Part shown: positions 38,501 through 47,879 of the stretch, one piece after another
How the letters are laid out: each line of letters begins with the position of its first letter
Position numbering within the stretch: the first letter of the stretch is position 1
NCBI RefSeq assembly: GCF_905147045.1
Contig: NC_065913.1
Coordinates: 3,584,001 to 3,648,000, forward strand
Reading direction: 5' to 3'
Length of the DNA: 64,000 bases
From: Nymphalis io
Taxonomy: Eukaryota; Arthropoda; Insecta; Lepidoptera; Nymphalidae
Translations under genes and position numbers: made by a program
The notes under the pieces: model-generated
Told to the model about the DNA's origin: nothing
Databases searched by the model: none
What the model saw: the letters and a program-made list of their open reading frames with translations, nothing else

Positions 38501-40437
38501 TTTCTAGGTTATTGATAAATAATTCTTACATCAAAGTATTTTAAAACGTAATATAATAATATATACATTTTTAAAAGTATAATGTTAATATGATTAAGGT
38601 ATCCTATCCTAAATGATTAACGTAGAAATGTAAGTCACGACTAATATAATATAATTAAAAATAATAATAAATAAAATTATTTTACAGATGACTCTGATGT
38701 TCCTGCGAAAAACTCAAGGCGATCCACGGAACCAAACTTCAATAAAGGTATGATTCTCTCTTTTATTATTATTTATCTGTATTTGCTTTGACGCGACATT
38801 AACAAAGAATATTTATGATTAAAAAAGCGTGATTCTTTGACTTTCACAGATCAACATGAGCTTAGTCCGCTTAGATTACATGGGCAACAAAGTAAGTATA
38901 ATTGTTTTAATTGTATAACATTTCATTGACATCTTAAGCTTGACCCTGTCCTAAATATTGATACGTCTAGTCAAAATTTCCATTATTAGTTCCAGATTGG
39001 AATGTTGGTATGATGTCGCTTAATGTTGCAACTAATCCAGGGATTTTTATGAACTCTCCTTTTATGATGCCCGTGCCTGCGCAGTTTCAATTCGTACCAA
39101 CTTACCAGGAAGTGCCTCAACCGATTTTCGAAGAGAATAAAAAGGACGGCTACAGTTTGTATTTGTGTAAAGACAATTTTCAGCCAATAGAAGAGTTCGA
39201 GACGGATAAATTAAAGGAGTTTTTAATCCAACAACTAATAAAGGTCACGGAAACTTGTGAAGGTTGGGCTCCCGACTTCACACTTAATAAACAAAACAGC
39301 ACTTATCGACACGAAGTAATCACTCGCGATGAACGGTCAAGGGACTGGCTTTTAGGCTTAGATTTTAGTGATTTTAAAAAATTTAACGTTCTCGTCTATA
39401 CAACTGAAGAGTTATGGTACGAGCGAGCAGCTATCTGGTTGCCAGGTCATTCCAGGTGTAGGAACATAGATCCTCTATCAAAACTTAAGCTACAAAATAA
39501 AAAGTTGGAGGGCGTCAATATAGGTAAGTGGAAGTTTGTCAAAAAGATTGTCACCGATAAAGGTACACGGGTGTACGTTGACATGCCGCCATCTTCTGCC
39601 CGTGCTTTAGAAAAACACAAGATGATGTTGAGCTACGAACTCCAGAAAGTAAACGTGTTTCTCAAAGCGGTCGCAATTGATAAAGACGCTTTTGATGCGG
39701 GTCTGAATGAAGCTTCATTAAAAGTGGTTCCTTTGTCGTCTAACTGCCCTATGCCATCGCTCGGTTATGATCCAAATATTGTTAAAATTGCGGCTAAAGG
39801 TAATAAGCCATTGTCCGTAGTAACAGCGCGAAAAATTAAAGATATCATCATATTTAAATTATTTAAGTACCATCAGTTGAATGGTAAGAGTAGGACAGAT
39901 TTTGTTAAGTATGGTTTTTGTCAACCAGGATATCTTGGTATTTTACCAGAAAATGAAGAATCGAGAAAGTGGATCACTTCCATTGATTTAGGAAAGATGA
40001 ACCGTCAGCTTTTAGTAATCGTAGGAGCAGACGATAATAAGACCGTATATTTTAAAATGAATGTTTTTATACCTAGAGATTATGCTGTTAACACAGCTCT
40101 TGTATACGAACGTTTGCGACACAGCAATCGAGGTGTTAAGGGCGTTAACTTCAGCATGTGGAAGAATCAAAAAATCGTTAGGAATAACGGAAAAGCTTTG
40201 TTTCAAGTTGAAATGGACTTGGAATCAGTTGAAACCATTTCTAAAATGAATTATCAATTAGACTACGTAGCCGATGGACATGACATTAAGAGTGTTACTG
40301 TTGATGCTGAATATTCTCGATCTAGAGTAGAAGAAATGATTACTAAATACAGAGCTGAAATGTCCGATACATATGACGTAGCAAATATGGAATTAGAGTC
40401 TTCCGATTCAGACGATAAAGTTATTTGTCTTGATTGA
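15894..40437 (+). CDS. gene 3: RRM-like / RS-repeat / helical protein ending in two DUF4780-like repeats, 1579 aa
   Basis: Thirteen exons join in phase: 15894-15926, 15995-16204, 16512-16745, 17001-17117, 17861-17980, 31679-31795, 31873-32605, 33195-33279, 33395-33500, 37016-38456, 38688-38747, 38850-38891, 38996-40437 (4740 nt). The exon 8 acceptor (GCGAG|TC) is weak; it was chosen because only that frame stays open. Residues 1-81 are RRM-like (MMITIHGLPVT). About 82-277 is Gln/Asn/Pro-rich. About 300-520 carries over 20 copies of a GRRISPS/GRRVSPP-type motif. About 650-960 is Arg/Glu-rich with a Lys/Glu coil. About 990-1060 is the shared helical domain (LGRKLYDLFGDRDVSF). About 1155-1325 and 1365-1550 are tandem DUF4780-like repeats (SRDWLLGLDF and SRKWITSIDL mark equivalent sites). 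The tail is SSDSDDKVICLD, and AATAAA follows at 40512. Function is unknown. Confidence 0.72.
17505..17626. repeat. (AT)n microsatellite
   Basis: Over 100 bp of nearly pure TA repeats with short AAACTTA interruptions, in intron 4 of gene 3. Confidence 0.9.
18480..18770 (+). mobile_element. repeat family B copy
   Basis: Reads ACTGGTGGTAGAGC to TTCCTATTCTATAAAAAAAA on the plus strand, opposite to the copies at 6020-11473. Near full length, with an A-tail at its right end. Confidence 0.88.
18868..19148 (-). mobile_element. SINE family A copy
   Basis: Minus-strand copy running from CTGCCTGTGAATGTCCC to the B-box area (AACTCACGATCATCG). The tRNA head is truncated. Confidence 0.82.
19360..20416 (+). 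pseudogene. old non-LTR retrotransposon remnant, left part
   Basis: Degenerate reverse-transcriptase reading (pieces such as NGFQKNKST, INDLPN and LFAEDIVLA) with frameshifts and stops. A SINE (19600-19960) sits in it and part of the RT core is missing. The reading stops at 20416 and resumes at 30179, on the far side of the LTR element, which shows the order of insertion. Confidence 0.7.
19600..19960 (-). mobile_element. tRNA-derived SINE (family C)
   Basis: The minus strand begins GACTGCCTCGTTGGTCTAGT (A-box region). GGTTCAATTCC (B box) follows, with a body containing CTCCCGTGCCTCGGAAAAC, and the element ends in an ATT-rich tail. CCAATAGTA on both sides may be the target duplication. Confidence 0.75.
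20417..20695 (-). repeat. LTR (3' in element orientation) of the gypsy-type element
   Basis: 279 bp bounded by TG and CA, matching 29876-30174 along its whole length with scattered substitutions and small indels. The 4-bp duplication TATG lies just outside (20413-20416). Confidence 0.9.
22945..23339 (-). pseudogene. gypsy integrase, C-terminal part
   Basis: Minus-strand ORF 22945-23298 contains LMFGREV-like text (MFGREVVIDASLH) followed by a Lys/Gly/Trp-containing stretch, as after the catalytic core of gypsy integrases. Its reading continues right of the solo LTR. Confidence 0.7.
23340..23804 (-). mobile_element. solo LTR of a second LTR-retrotransposon family
   Basis: On the minus strand this 465-bp piece begins TGTGGCGAGTGCAC and ends TTATTCA, flanked by the 4-bp duplication CTAC (plus strand 23336-23339 and 23805-23808). 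It includes ACTGGTGACCCCGACGTG near its end, a motif I associate with the start of some gypsy internal regions, so a few non-LTR bases may be included. It splits the integrase reading of the older element. Confidence 0.7.
23809..24047 (-). pseudogene. gypsy integrase core, downstream part
   Basis: The minus-strand reading contains the core-like motif CDNGTQFTSKHF and, about 20 residues later, TPQNNPVERYHKT with the catalytic Glu. It is cut at 24047 by the LINE insertion and continues beyond 25890. Confidence 0.75.
24048..25890 (+). mobile_element. 5'-truncated non-LTR retrotransposon (LINE) with reverse transcriptase fragments
   Basis: Flanked by the 8-bp duplication AACCAAAT (24040-24047 and 25891-25898), with a poly(A) tail. 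The plus-strand RT reading runs in three frames: to a stop at 24576 (KASGPDGIP, ANYRPIAI), 24580-24952 (DISKAFDRVWH, QGSVLSPTLF, CYADDS) and 25121-25780 (C-terminal domain, ending in RQGADG). RT motifs A, B and C are present, but a deletion near 24575 and frameshifts break the protein. A 42-bp direct duplication around 25390-25460 (ATTGGCGACGTAAAGGTCAC twice) is another lesion. The 3' UTR holds ACTTACCATCAGGTGG, as in repeat B. The clade is CR1/Jockey-like at a guess. Confidence 0.85.
25899..26560 (-). pseudogene. gypsy integrase, N-terminal part
   Basis: The minus-strand reading includes LHYYWPNMFKDVKEYI in the region that normally holds the HHCC zinc-binding domain, in pieces broken by stops. 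The reading joins the core at 24047 once the LINE and one copy of the duplication are ignored. Confidence 0.6.
26641..26838 (-). mobile_element. SINE family A, 3' part
   Basis: Inserted in the RNase H region of the gypsy element, with the 12-bp duplication TCTAAAATGTTC at 26629-26640 and 26839-26850. The tRNA head is missing (5'-truncated insertion). Confidence 0.9.
26850..27240 (-). pseudogene. gypsy RNase H and connection region
   Basis: Minus-strand readings 26996-27205 (RYRRFIEKFADIANPLTNL, LTVPVLTCPDFNKTF) and 26839-27006 (HPVAFYSRTFNKC, YSTTEKELLAILDSIEHFR) are typical of the region after the RT of gypsy elements. Frames change near 27000. Confidence 0.8.
27241..27780 (-). pseudogene. 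gypsy reverse transcriptase
   Basis: The minus-strand ORF 27453-27686 shows TAIDLSKAFLQNPL and VRMPFGLSNAPAELQRL, the A and B motif regions of gypsy RTs. The YxDD position falls at a stop (VFVY followed by a stop codon), and the flanks are frameshifted. Confidence 0.85.
28157..28468 (-). pseudogene. gypsy retropepsin-like protease
   Basis: The minus-strand reading FTGLVDSGANKN matches the catalytic DSG/A motif of retroviral-type aspartic proteases, with the expected hydrophobic strands either side. Confidence 0.8.
28503..28578 (+). mobile_element. SINE family A, 3'-end fragment
   Basis: 76-bp piece with GCCCAGCAGTGGGACATTTA, flanked by the duplication TTACACCAATTA (28491-28502 and 28579-28590). 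A complete insertion of a severely 5'-truncated copy. Confidence 0.9.
28662..28738 (+). mobile_element. SINE family A, 3'-end fragment
   Basis: 77-bp piece, again only the SINE 3' end, flanked by the duplication TCAACTGATTCTT (28649-28661 and 28739-28751). It lies only 71 bp from the previous copy, in the same orientation. Confidence 0.9.
28820..29290 (-). pseudogene. gypsy gag: capsid-like segment and zinc knuckle
   Basis: The minus-strand ORF 29037-29255 (LRIRKQKQNETLSDFIIEI) resembles gypsy capsid sequence. Farther on, CLKCKEVGHTYKN and MCFKCGKLN are CxxC zinc-knuckle-like motifs. Confidence 0.7.
29835..29875 (-). other. candidate primer-binding site of the gypsy element
   Basis: Just inside the 5' LTR the minus strand reads ATTTGTCGCCTGTCAGCAGG. 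TGTCAGCAGGGACTTGAA resembles the complement of a tRNA-Leu 3' part, but it is not directly adjacent to the LTR, so this is tentative. Confidence 0.3.
29876..30174 (-). repeat. LTR (5' in element orientation) of the gypsy-type element
   Basis: 299 bp, TG...CA bounded, partner of 20417-20695. The two LTRs differ by many substitutions and several indels, so the insertion is old. Confidence 0.9.
30179..30600 (+). pseudogene. old non-LTR retrotransposon remnant, right part
   Basis: Continues the LINE reading broken at 20416 (GYVVSLLNYGLIS), then an ORF at 30332-30556 with IMDVVMFVKKYPHLF and SRIGLRDPTRL, as in the C-terminal region of LINE ORF2 proteins. Confidence 0.7.
30866..31201. mobile_element. 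MITE with perfect 30-bp terminal inverted repeats
   Basis: 336 bp. The left end 30866-30895 begins GGGTCCGTTCACACAGACCG, and the right end 31172-31201 is its exact complement over 30 bp. TAA on each side (30863-30865, 31202-31204) fits the 3-bp duplication of PIF/Harbinger elements. It has no coding capacity. The interior holds further imperfect copies of the TIR core (TCACACAGACCGG, TTCACATCGACCGG). Confidence 0.88.
31478..31650 (-). mobile_element. SINE family A fragments
   Basis: Two minus-strand pieces: the tRNA head at 31478-31513 (CACTGGGCCATCTCGGC) and a diverged, internally shortened copy at 31553-31650 that ends about 30 bp before exon 6 of gene 3. Confidence 0.65.
33501..37015. other. 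intron 9 of gene 3
   Basis: About 3.5 kb of AT-rich sequence with no supported ORF. A relatively GC-rich block at 33940-34170 (AACGCTGGAAAATCTCGTTA...CCGGCCGGCCTATGCGGCC) looks like a transposon tail but was not classified. Confidence 0.5.
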
Positions 40438-43208
40438 TTTTTCGAATTTATAATACGTTACAGATCGAGTTTATTTCTCTGTACACAGTCCATTCCTAAT
40501 TAATATTATATAATAAAGGATTTAAGTGTGAATCGTTTTGTTTTATTTTGTTTTAAAACTTCTTAATAAAAAATATGTACGTATTTATTATAATTTCAAA
40601 AAGCTGTTATCGTAGCCATTCTGCAAAAGGTATGTAAAATACAATTATTAAATTTTTAATAGATATATTTTTTTATAGAATAAGATTTGCACAATTCTAA
40701 ATTTTTCAGTGCTTCGGTTGTTGGTGAGGCGAAAAGAGTTTCAGGACAAACATAATTGGACCGAAAATTTAAAATTTTCGTGTGCCCAGATGTATGAATA
40801 TATACGGAGTTTTAAAGAGTTCAGTTTGGTCCTTGTATCCTCTTCAATGGTAAGAATTTTTGTAGTAACCATTTATCTTCGTTATCTTATATTGTATTCC
40901 AATACTGGAGAAAGCAGGTTTAATTCAGCGTTACGTCAATAAATTCGGTCCATCTCCTGTCAACAGATTATCTTTTTTAGTTCGAAGACAACGATATAAC
41001 CTGCAGTATCCACATTATTTTCTTTGTTGTAAGTATTTGGGGGTCTTTGCAGTGTTTGATTGTTATTGTTGACTGACGTACGCTTTGTTTTATTACACAG
41101 CTTATTGAGAACGACTATCTTTCTAAAATTAGTAGTAGGTCCTGGCTCCTTCATGCTACATGCCTTTGGCTTGTTAATGATTATCTTTGCTATTTACGGG
41201 CATGGTTTATACTTATTTAAATAGAATTACACTACCCAGCAGATAATAATGCACATCGGGAAAAAAAAAAAGACAATCATCTAGTGTCGGCTTCGTAGAG
41301 CGTCGCCTCTGTCGCACGGCGCACAAACAGTCCCGTATTCAATAGGTACTGTTATAGCGTTTAAGATAAACTTCAATAAAATAATTTATTCCTTTTTGTC
41401 CAAATAAATTCTCAATTATTTACATTTTCCGTACTTAACGAGGTATTCGATTCTTTCGGTTTCTTTTACGAAATATTTAATTCTTCTGTACGTGTGACAC
41501 TGAACTCATCCTAAGCGGCTGGACCGATTTTGATGAATGTTTTTGTGCGAGTTTGAGTCGGTCCCTGGATGGTTTAGATGGGACAAGGTAGGTGGCGCTA
41601 CAATTGGAAAGTATTTTTTTTATTTTTATCTTACGAAGTCGTTTCGGCCAGCTGCCCGTATATTTATGTATTTATATTAACTAATATAAATATAATTTAA
41701 GAATTGTAAACAATTTAACTTGACTGACTGTTTGTGATGATATTGTACAATTTTATGTTGGGGTTTTAATAACTAAGTTGAGTGGACGTGACTGCACTCT
41801 ATCGAATTTGTACAACGACTGACAAGCAAAAGCGTTTCATAATGTACTGAATGACAGAGACAGAGAAATCGATCATCTCCCTCTTTAGCTCGAAATGCAT
41901 TAATTACCGTATCTGTATTCTATTGCGCTGCGAATATCTTTTATAGTCAATCATCCACAGTTTTCATTCGTTTTAAATTTAATCAGAACATTGTTTGGGC
42001 TTTGCAGTATTAACGTAATTACTGGATATGAATTTGTTCTCAATGGAGTTTCTCTCTCATCTCGTTTGCATGATTGCAGATCAATATTATTTACACGTGT
42101 CAAGTTTGTTTACGACGACGGTGGCTTCAAGCTTTTGAAATTTTCGTACAAATTATTCGACATAAGTACCAAAACTGTCTCGCGTTGTCTATTTTGAAAC
42201 ATTGCACTTTCGATTTTTGGATCATAAATGATTCTTATAAATGTTGTCATCGTTATCCTAACTTCTTCTCTGGATCTGAAGATAATTTTCATTATCTCGT
42301 AACTATTTATTTCTTTCGTTTCCAGGAATAAAATAATCTCATATAGGGTACGAATTCTGTGAATGTAAAAAATATCCTGCAGTTTCCGTGTGATGTACAT
42401 ACACATAAATTATATTTTAGGTCTTGTGTTTATTAATCAATTTCATTTCAGACATTATTTTTATTTTAAAAAAAGCATTTTTTCGTTTCAATATACGTTA
42501 CTTAAGTTGTTAGTTATGGATAAGTTTTATACATGTGTTGATCAATGTTAGACAAAAAAAAGGTTTACTCTTGACTTGAGAAGGCTTAGAGCCTTATTCG
42601 ACACGTTACTCCAACACTTACAATTAATATAAACGTCGCAGAATTTCATTCAACACATGCAGGTTTCCTTACTATGTTTTTTTTTTACCGGCGAGCAGTA
42701 GTAAAGACAGGAGGACTTAGTAGTGCGTACCCTGGTTGAACTCGCAATGTTCCATCAAAATTCACTCACATAAGCCTTCTCGGTTCAATTTACAGGATCA
42801 CTCCGATATAGCGCTGCTTGAAAAATGCCACCTTTCGTTTTAAAGGAGTTTAATTATGTCAAAAAAAAAAACCTCTATAATTATTTTCAAATACTATAAT
42901 GAAATTGTATTTCATAATACAGTTATTATCTGAGCTTTCATCCCAAATGTAATGGAATATGAATTGATGTGGTTATTTTAAATAATTACAGGCACAATGG
43001 GACGTAATATCTTAGCTCCCAAGGTTGGTGCATTGATGTTGATAGTTAACATTTCTTACAATGCCAATGTCTATGGGCGTTGGTGACCACTTACCATCAG
43101 GTGGCCCATATGCTCGTCCGCTTTCATATTCTATAAAAAGAAATTCACTTGAGTATTTACGTACGTTACATGATTAATTAAAAAATGACAATTTTTTTTT
43201 TGTTCCAG
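40438..43208. other. region between the DUF4780 exon and the downstream exon set
   Basis: It starts with the gene 3 3' UTR (AATAAA at 40512). The rest shows no first exon with a start codon that would fit the exon at 43209. GGCTGGACCGATTTTGATGA at about 41519-41538 is typical of insect transposon debris, possibly Helitron-derived. A degenerate SINE A lies at 42650-42800 and a partial repeat B at 42984-43140. Confidence 0.45.
42984..43140 (+). mobile_element. repeat family B, 3' part
   Basis: 5'-truncated copy reading ATTACAGGCACAATGG to ATATTCTATAAAAAG, about 70 bp upstream of the exon at 43209. Confidence 0.8.
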
Positions 43209-46200
43209 AACGTCCTGCCGGCTACCGTGAAACATTGAAAACGAAGTTGAATACAATTACTGAGAGAAAACCTTCAGTAGAAGCCACTCAAAAATCGTCT
43301 GAAACGAAACCTTTGAAACAGAAAACAACGGAAAAGGAAACGAAAGGTATGCATAATTAAAGAAAACCGACAAATAAGGTCCTGTAATATATAAATTATA
43401 TATTTATTTTTAGATAATAACAATTGTTTCTTTTTGTTTTAGTACATTTATTTGTTAGATTATTGTACGTTAATGTTGGTTTGGAATTTTACTATTTATT
43501 TCTAGAAGCGAATGAAGTAATTTTAAATAAAGAACTTCTATTTTATATTAATATTTTTATAACTACCTGCAGTAGAGTATCACACTGCACCTGTCTGTGT
43601 ATTTTTCGATTACTTTGTTAATATGCCGATTGTTTCAAATAAATATATTATATTTAGTATCAGAGAAGAAATCAGAATTCAACCTTGAAAACGAAATACC
43701 AGACGGACAAGATGGCGGTCAATTTGAATTGAATGGGCTGATGACAAGAGTGTTGGAAGACGAGTTGCAGACAATTATGATTGCGGTATGTGTTAAGTTA
43801 CTGTGTTTACTTAGTTTACTGGTGGTAGGGCTTTGTGCAAGCTCGTCTGGGTAGGTACCACCCACTCATCAGATATTCTACCGCAAAACAGCAATACTTG
43901 ATATTTTTGTGTTCCGGTTTGAAGGGTGAGTGAGCCAGTGTAATTACAGGCACAAGGGACATAAAATCTTAGTTCCCAAGGTTGGTGGCGCATTGGCTAT
44001 AAGCGATGGTTGACATTTCTTACAATGCCAATGTCTAAGGGCGTTTGGTGACCACTTACCATCAGGTGGCCCATATGCTCGTCCACCTTCCTATTCTATA
44101 AAAAAAAAAAAGTTAAAAGTAAAGAACACCGATCATATAAAAGTTAATCATTAAATTGGAAGCTTCCAGAAATTTCTATCTCAGTGATGGATAATAACTA
44201 TAAAATTATATGTTTCAATAATATGTTCACAATTGTGAATCGAATATACAATTTTGGTGTTTCTAAAACTAACTACAATCGTTATTTTATATAAGATATC
44301 AGTGACTTGAAATAATAATAGAATATTTGTAATACATCTAAAAATTCTGTAATATAATATAACTGTAAATATTAATTTAAATATAATTAGTTGAAGTGAT
44401 ATAACGATAATGCGGAAAAAGTAAATGAGATGTATTTAATATTCAATTATAATTGAATTTCATTGATAATATCATAAGTACCAAATATTTAAACAATGAT
44501 AATAAATAGGTACTAAATGCTGGTAGTAGTTAGCTGATCTGTCACTTTGTACAGTCGAATGCACGCCCATTCCTGGTCCAAGGCCCCTCTCCTTTTGAGA
44601 AGAAGATTTGCAGTTTACTCCACCACGCTGCTCTAATGCAGGCTGGTGGTTACACGTGGCAGATTTTCATCCGCCACTCCCAGATTGACTCACAATGTTA
44701 CTTATATACTTAATGTTACTTAATGTTACTTATATACTATACTTCATCACAAATTGACAATTATGGCAATTATTAAAATAAATTAAATATTTATATAAGT
44801 ACCTAAAATAAATAAATTGCTTCAGCCTTAGAAATAAGGAAACGAAAAGACGAGTTAATTAATTTCTGGTTCTTAGTTATTTTATGTTTATTTGTTGTCA
44901 GGTCTGGCAAGCGCTGCCAGATGACCCACCAACGGAGGCAGAACGATTTGTTGCGGAAATACTCCGTCACGAAGCCAGCGACGAACTGAAAAATGTACGA
45001 GTTCTGCATTAAAAACTAATTAAAATATTTTTCATATGAATAGGTTTCTCTTATACTGTGAATTATTTAAATTTTTGTCTTTAACAGGTTCTTGGACTCA
45101 ACGTCACCAAAAGGTTACTTAACGTCTATAACCCACTCCTTGTTAAGGTACGAGACATTCTGCCAACTACAAATACTTCTGAAAATATACTAGTTTATTT
45201 AATAAATATTCATATTGCTTAAATGTTATTTTCCGATTATAAAAAAAGCTTCCTCATTATGAGGTCTTATGTTTAAAAACTTGTTTTGTTTTATTATTTT
45301 TAATAGTGCAGTAATAAAAAAGAATTGTTCACACAGATTACATTTTCGTGTCGACCGGAGAGCGGTTGCTTAACGAAATTTCTGGACGCATACAACGTTA
45401 AAGGCTTCAAACGCATACATAAAGAGACCAACACATTTGCTGCGCGACTTACCACAATAACAGACTTTGATAACATCTGTTCTGCTAAAGACATCCGCTG
45501 TGGTAAGAATACGAGGATATAAGCTTATTTTTAGGTTAAATAAAAACAAAACGATTAAAAATATATTTTATATTGTTGCAGGAAGCGCTAAAATAACTGT
45601 ATCGCCGTGTTATAAATTTTCACAATGCCCTGAAAAACTCAATACGATATATTCATACAAAGATGAGGAAATCGGAAAAACTGAAAAAGATATAAATGAA
45701 ATAGAGGATGAGAAAGAAACGGTCACACCTAAAGAAAAAGAAAAGACACTAACTGTATCGAACACCAGCGAAGAAAAACTGTCTAATGTAGCTAAAGAGA
45801 ATGAGCAACAAAATAAAACGGAAGCAAGTGAAACAAAGAAAATAACAAATACACAAAAAAATAATTTTTCAGAAAAAGTTATACAGAAAGAAAATATTAT
45901 AAAAAAAAAAGCAGATGCCACAAAATCTAATATTTTCGAAAAGAGAACGAAAATAGAAGAACTCAAACCGATCAAAAGTCCTACAACAAAACCTAATACT
46001 TCTGAAAAGAAACCTAAAATCGAAGAACCAAAACAGAACAGTAATAATATCAAAAAGCCTATCGCTAAGCCTACACAAAAAAGGACTTCAAAAGAAGGTC
46101 CAAGAAACAAAATATTGAGCAAACCCAAGAAATTAATCGAATTAAAACAGAATATTATTATAAACGATGATGAAATGACTGATTCTGAAATAAATAATGA

Positions 46201-46300
46201 TTTCGATGAATTTGGTGAAGAAATGAATGATGAAGAAATATTAGCTTTGATATCTGGTGGAGTTATTGTTGATGAATGCATTGGTTCCGATGATGAGTAA
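43209..46300 (+). CDS. gene 3-alt: C-terminal RRM-like exon set (probable alternative 3' end of gene 3)
   Basis: Exons 43209-43346, 43658-43785, 44902-44994, 45088-45147, 45337-45502 and 45582-46300 join in phase (1304 nt). The first exon has an open phase-1 5' end and no start codon. It fits the phase-1 end of gene 3 exon 12 (38891), and skipping the DUF4780 exon would give an intact 1533-residue protein. The order matches the end of gene 2: helix pair (GLMTRVLEDELQTIMIA like SVLQNALDHEMEELCNA), a 31-residue exon (VWQALPDDPP...DELKN; 31 codons in gene 2 too), RRM-like domain (LLVKITFSCRPESG), then a Lys/Glu-rich and acidic tail ending IVDECIGSDDE. AATAAA is at 46465. It could instead be a separate gene whose 5' exons I missed. 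Confidence 0.65.
43817..44111 (+). mobile_element. repeat family B copy
   Basis: Full-length copy from TTACTGGTGGTAGGGC to TTCCTATTCTATAAAAAA, beginning about 30 bp after the donor of the exon ending at 43785. Confidence 0.88.
44560..44700 (-). mobile_element. SINE family A, degenerate 3' part
   Basis: Minus-strand similarity (CTCCACCACGCTGCTCTAAT, then GCAGATTTTCATCCG) to the SINE A body. Truncated and diverged. Confidence 0.55.
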
Positions 46301-46525
46301 CTTTCATAACATTTTAAATTCAAGTTAATGAGTTGTAAATTTGGGTTGAGGAGTATTTAAATATATTGTTCTGGGCAACAATTAATCATTACAAGATACA
46401 CTTAACCTAAGAAAACTGACAAATAAGAATTAGAGTACATTTGTTTTTAAACTACATGTTGATAAATAAAATGCTATAGTAATATGTATGACTTTAGTTG
46501 TTTTGCTTTGCAAGCTTTTCTATAG

Positions 46526-46711
46526 TCACAAAATTATTATATCAACATACTCATTACCAATTATTCCAACATCAATCACTATTGGCTCTGGCTGACAATA
46601 TCTAGTATGGTAAAGTGACCCGGGTTTCATTAAGTCTAGTCCCATAATGTTCAGTGTCTTAAAATGTCTATTTTTACACTGTCCAGTTCGTCCTTCTTCA
46701 AAAGCGGTCAT
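46526..46711 (-). CDS. small ORF, 61 aa, unrecognised
   Basis: Minus-strand ORF starting MTAFEEGRTGQCKNRHFKTL and ending at 46526, in the gap between the 3' end of the gene 3-alt exons and the last exons of the EFCAB2-like gene. Its composition is more protein-like (Cys, Trp-free, mixed charge) than most chance ORFs here, but I recognise no family and see no flanking splice signals. It could be chance. Confidence 0.25.
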   Translation of the reverse strand: MTAFEEGRTGQCKNRHFKTLNIMGLDLMKPGSLYHTRYCQPEPIVIDVGIIGNEYVDIIIL

Positions 46712-47053
46712 TAAGTTCGAGTTAAAAAAATATTATTCACGTCACGTCATTTCGAATTTCGAATTCTCTGTCGAAAAGAAGAAGAAGAGAATTCTCTGTT
46801 GGTGTCTATTTTTTTACCAGTTAACTTAGATTTTTTATTGTTATTAGTGTGGGTAACTAGTCTTTTAGAATACTTACATTAGAATCCGAAAATGTTAACC
46901 ACAATGTCATGGATAAAACCTGGTTTTATTAAATAAAATCAATATTAAAGCAGCAACAGATTTATTTTAGCCAATTGTTTAAGAGAATTAAAGGATTTAT
47001 GGATAGTTCAATATTTGAGTATTTTTTACCAACTTCATATCACCATTGATTTC

Positions 47054-47603
47054 TTATTTTGAAGGTTCTTCAGATTCGATAACTTCGTCCTCAACCTGTA
47101 AAAAAAACTTATATATATTTTGTTTAAAATTTACTTACGATTAAATAACGCTACTAAATAAAAATAATTTAAATAATACCACAATATCATTTCGTTTATA
47201 CTTATTATTAAAAGCTTTCTATTCTTACGTAATTGAACTACGTAACTTTAAAGGAGCTATTGTTATTTCAAGTTCTATTGAGATAGAATCTATTTACACA
47301 TGCTTTTAACAAGCTTTACTAAAACCTTGCTTTACGTACATAATGTTGTTCAAAAATGTTAATTTGAACCAAAAATAGTAATCAAACGTAATTAAATGCT
47401 TTGATACAATTCTGAATTTCTGTATTATTCTACATACTCAAGATTCATTTCAAAGTTACATTATTACGAAAAAGGTAAGCAGTTTATATTTGTGTTGCCC
47501 TCAAAAGAGAGGATGCTCGTCTTTTCTTTGGAGCGGCGGCTTCTATTTTTTTTCTCTCAAGCTCCACTTCATCCGCTGTATTATAAACATCTCTGGGAGC
47601 AAC
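47054..47603 (-). CDS. probable last exons of the EFCAB2/DRC8-like gene
   Basis: Minus-strand segment 47603 down to about 47499 (VAPRDVYNTADEVELERKKI, then AAAPKKRRASSLLR) follows a good acceptor and is in phase 0 with the exon ending at 56462. It can end at its own stop (47484). It could also continue through a non-canonical GC donor to 47095-47054 (VEDEVIESEEPSK, stop), which has a clear acceptor and AATAAA downstream at about 46971. The 9-kb intron this implies would contain all of gene 5. Alternatively these exons belong to another transcript. Confidence 0.4.
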
Positions 47604-47879
47604 CTAAGTATAATTTCAAGCATTAAAAATTTTTGTCTATGGCTTTGAAAACATTATCTATATCTATGAACAAATACAAATATGGCTGTCTGTCAATTAA
47701 CAAGTCACTGACCGTGACGCGGCGTCATTAAATTTCCATCGATTGCAATTTGCATAGGTTGACTGTTGACAGTAACGGCTTAATTGTAGAAATAGGCCAA
47801 TTCATTTTGTGGTAATAAATTTTTAAGCAAGGTCAGCTGTGACATTAAGAAAGAAATATATTCTATAATATTAAACAAT

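Noticed and set aside
40438..43208. A separate first exon for the 43209-46300 exons
   Set aside because: I looked for an ATG exon ending in phase 1 with a good donor and saw none I would defend; joining to gene 3 exon 12 is simpler.
45610..46323. 237-codon minus-strand ORF, Ser/Phe-rich
   Set aside because: Antisense of the Lys/Glu-rich last exon of the gene 3-alt set; composition is the mirror of the sense strand.
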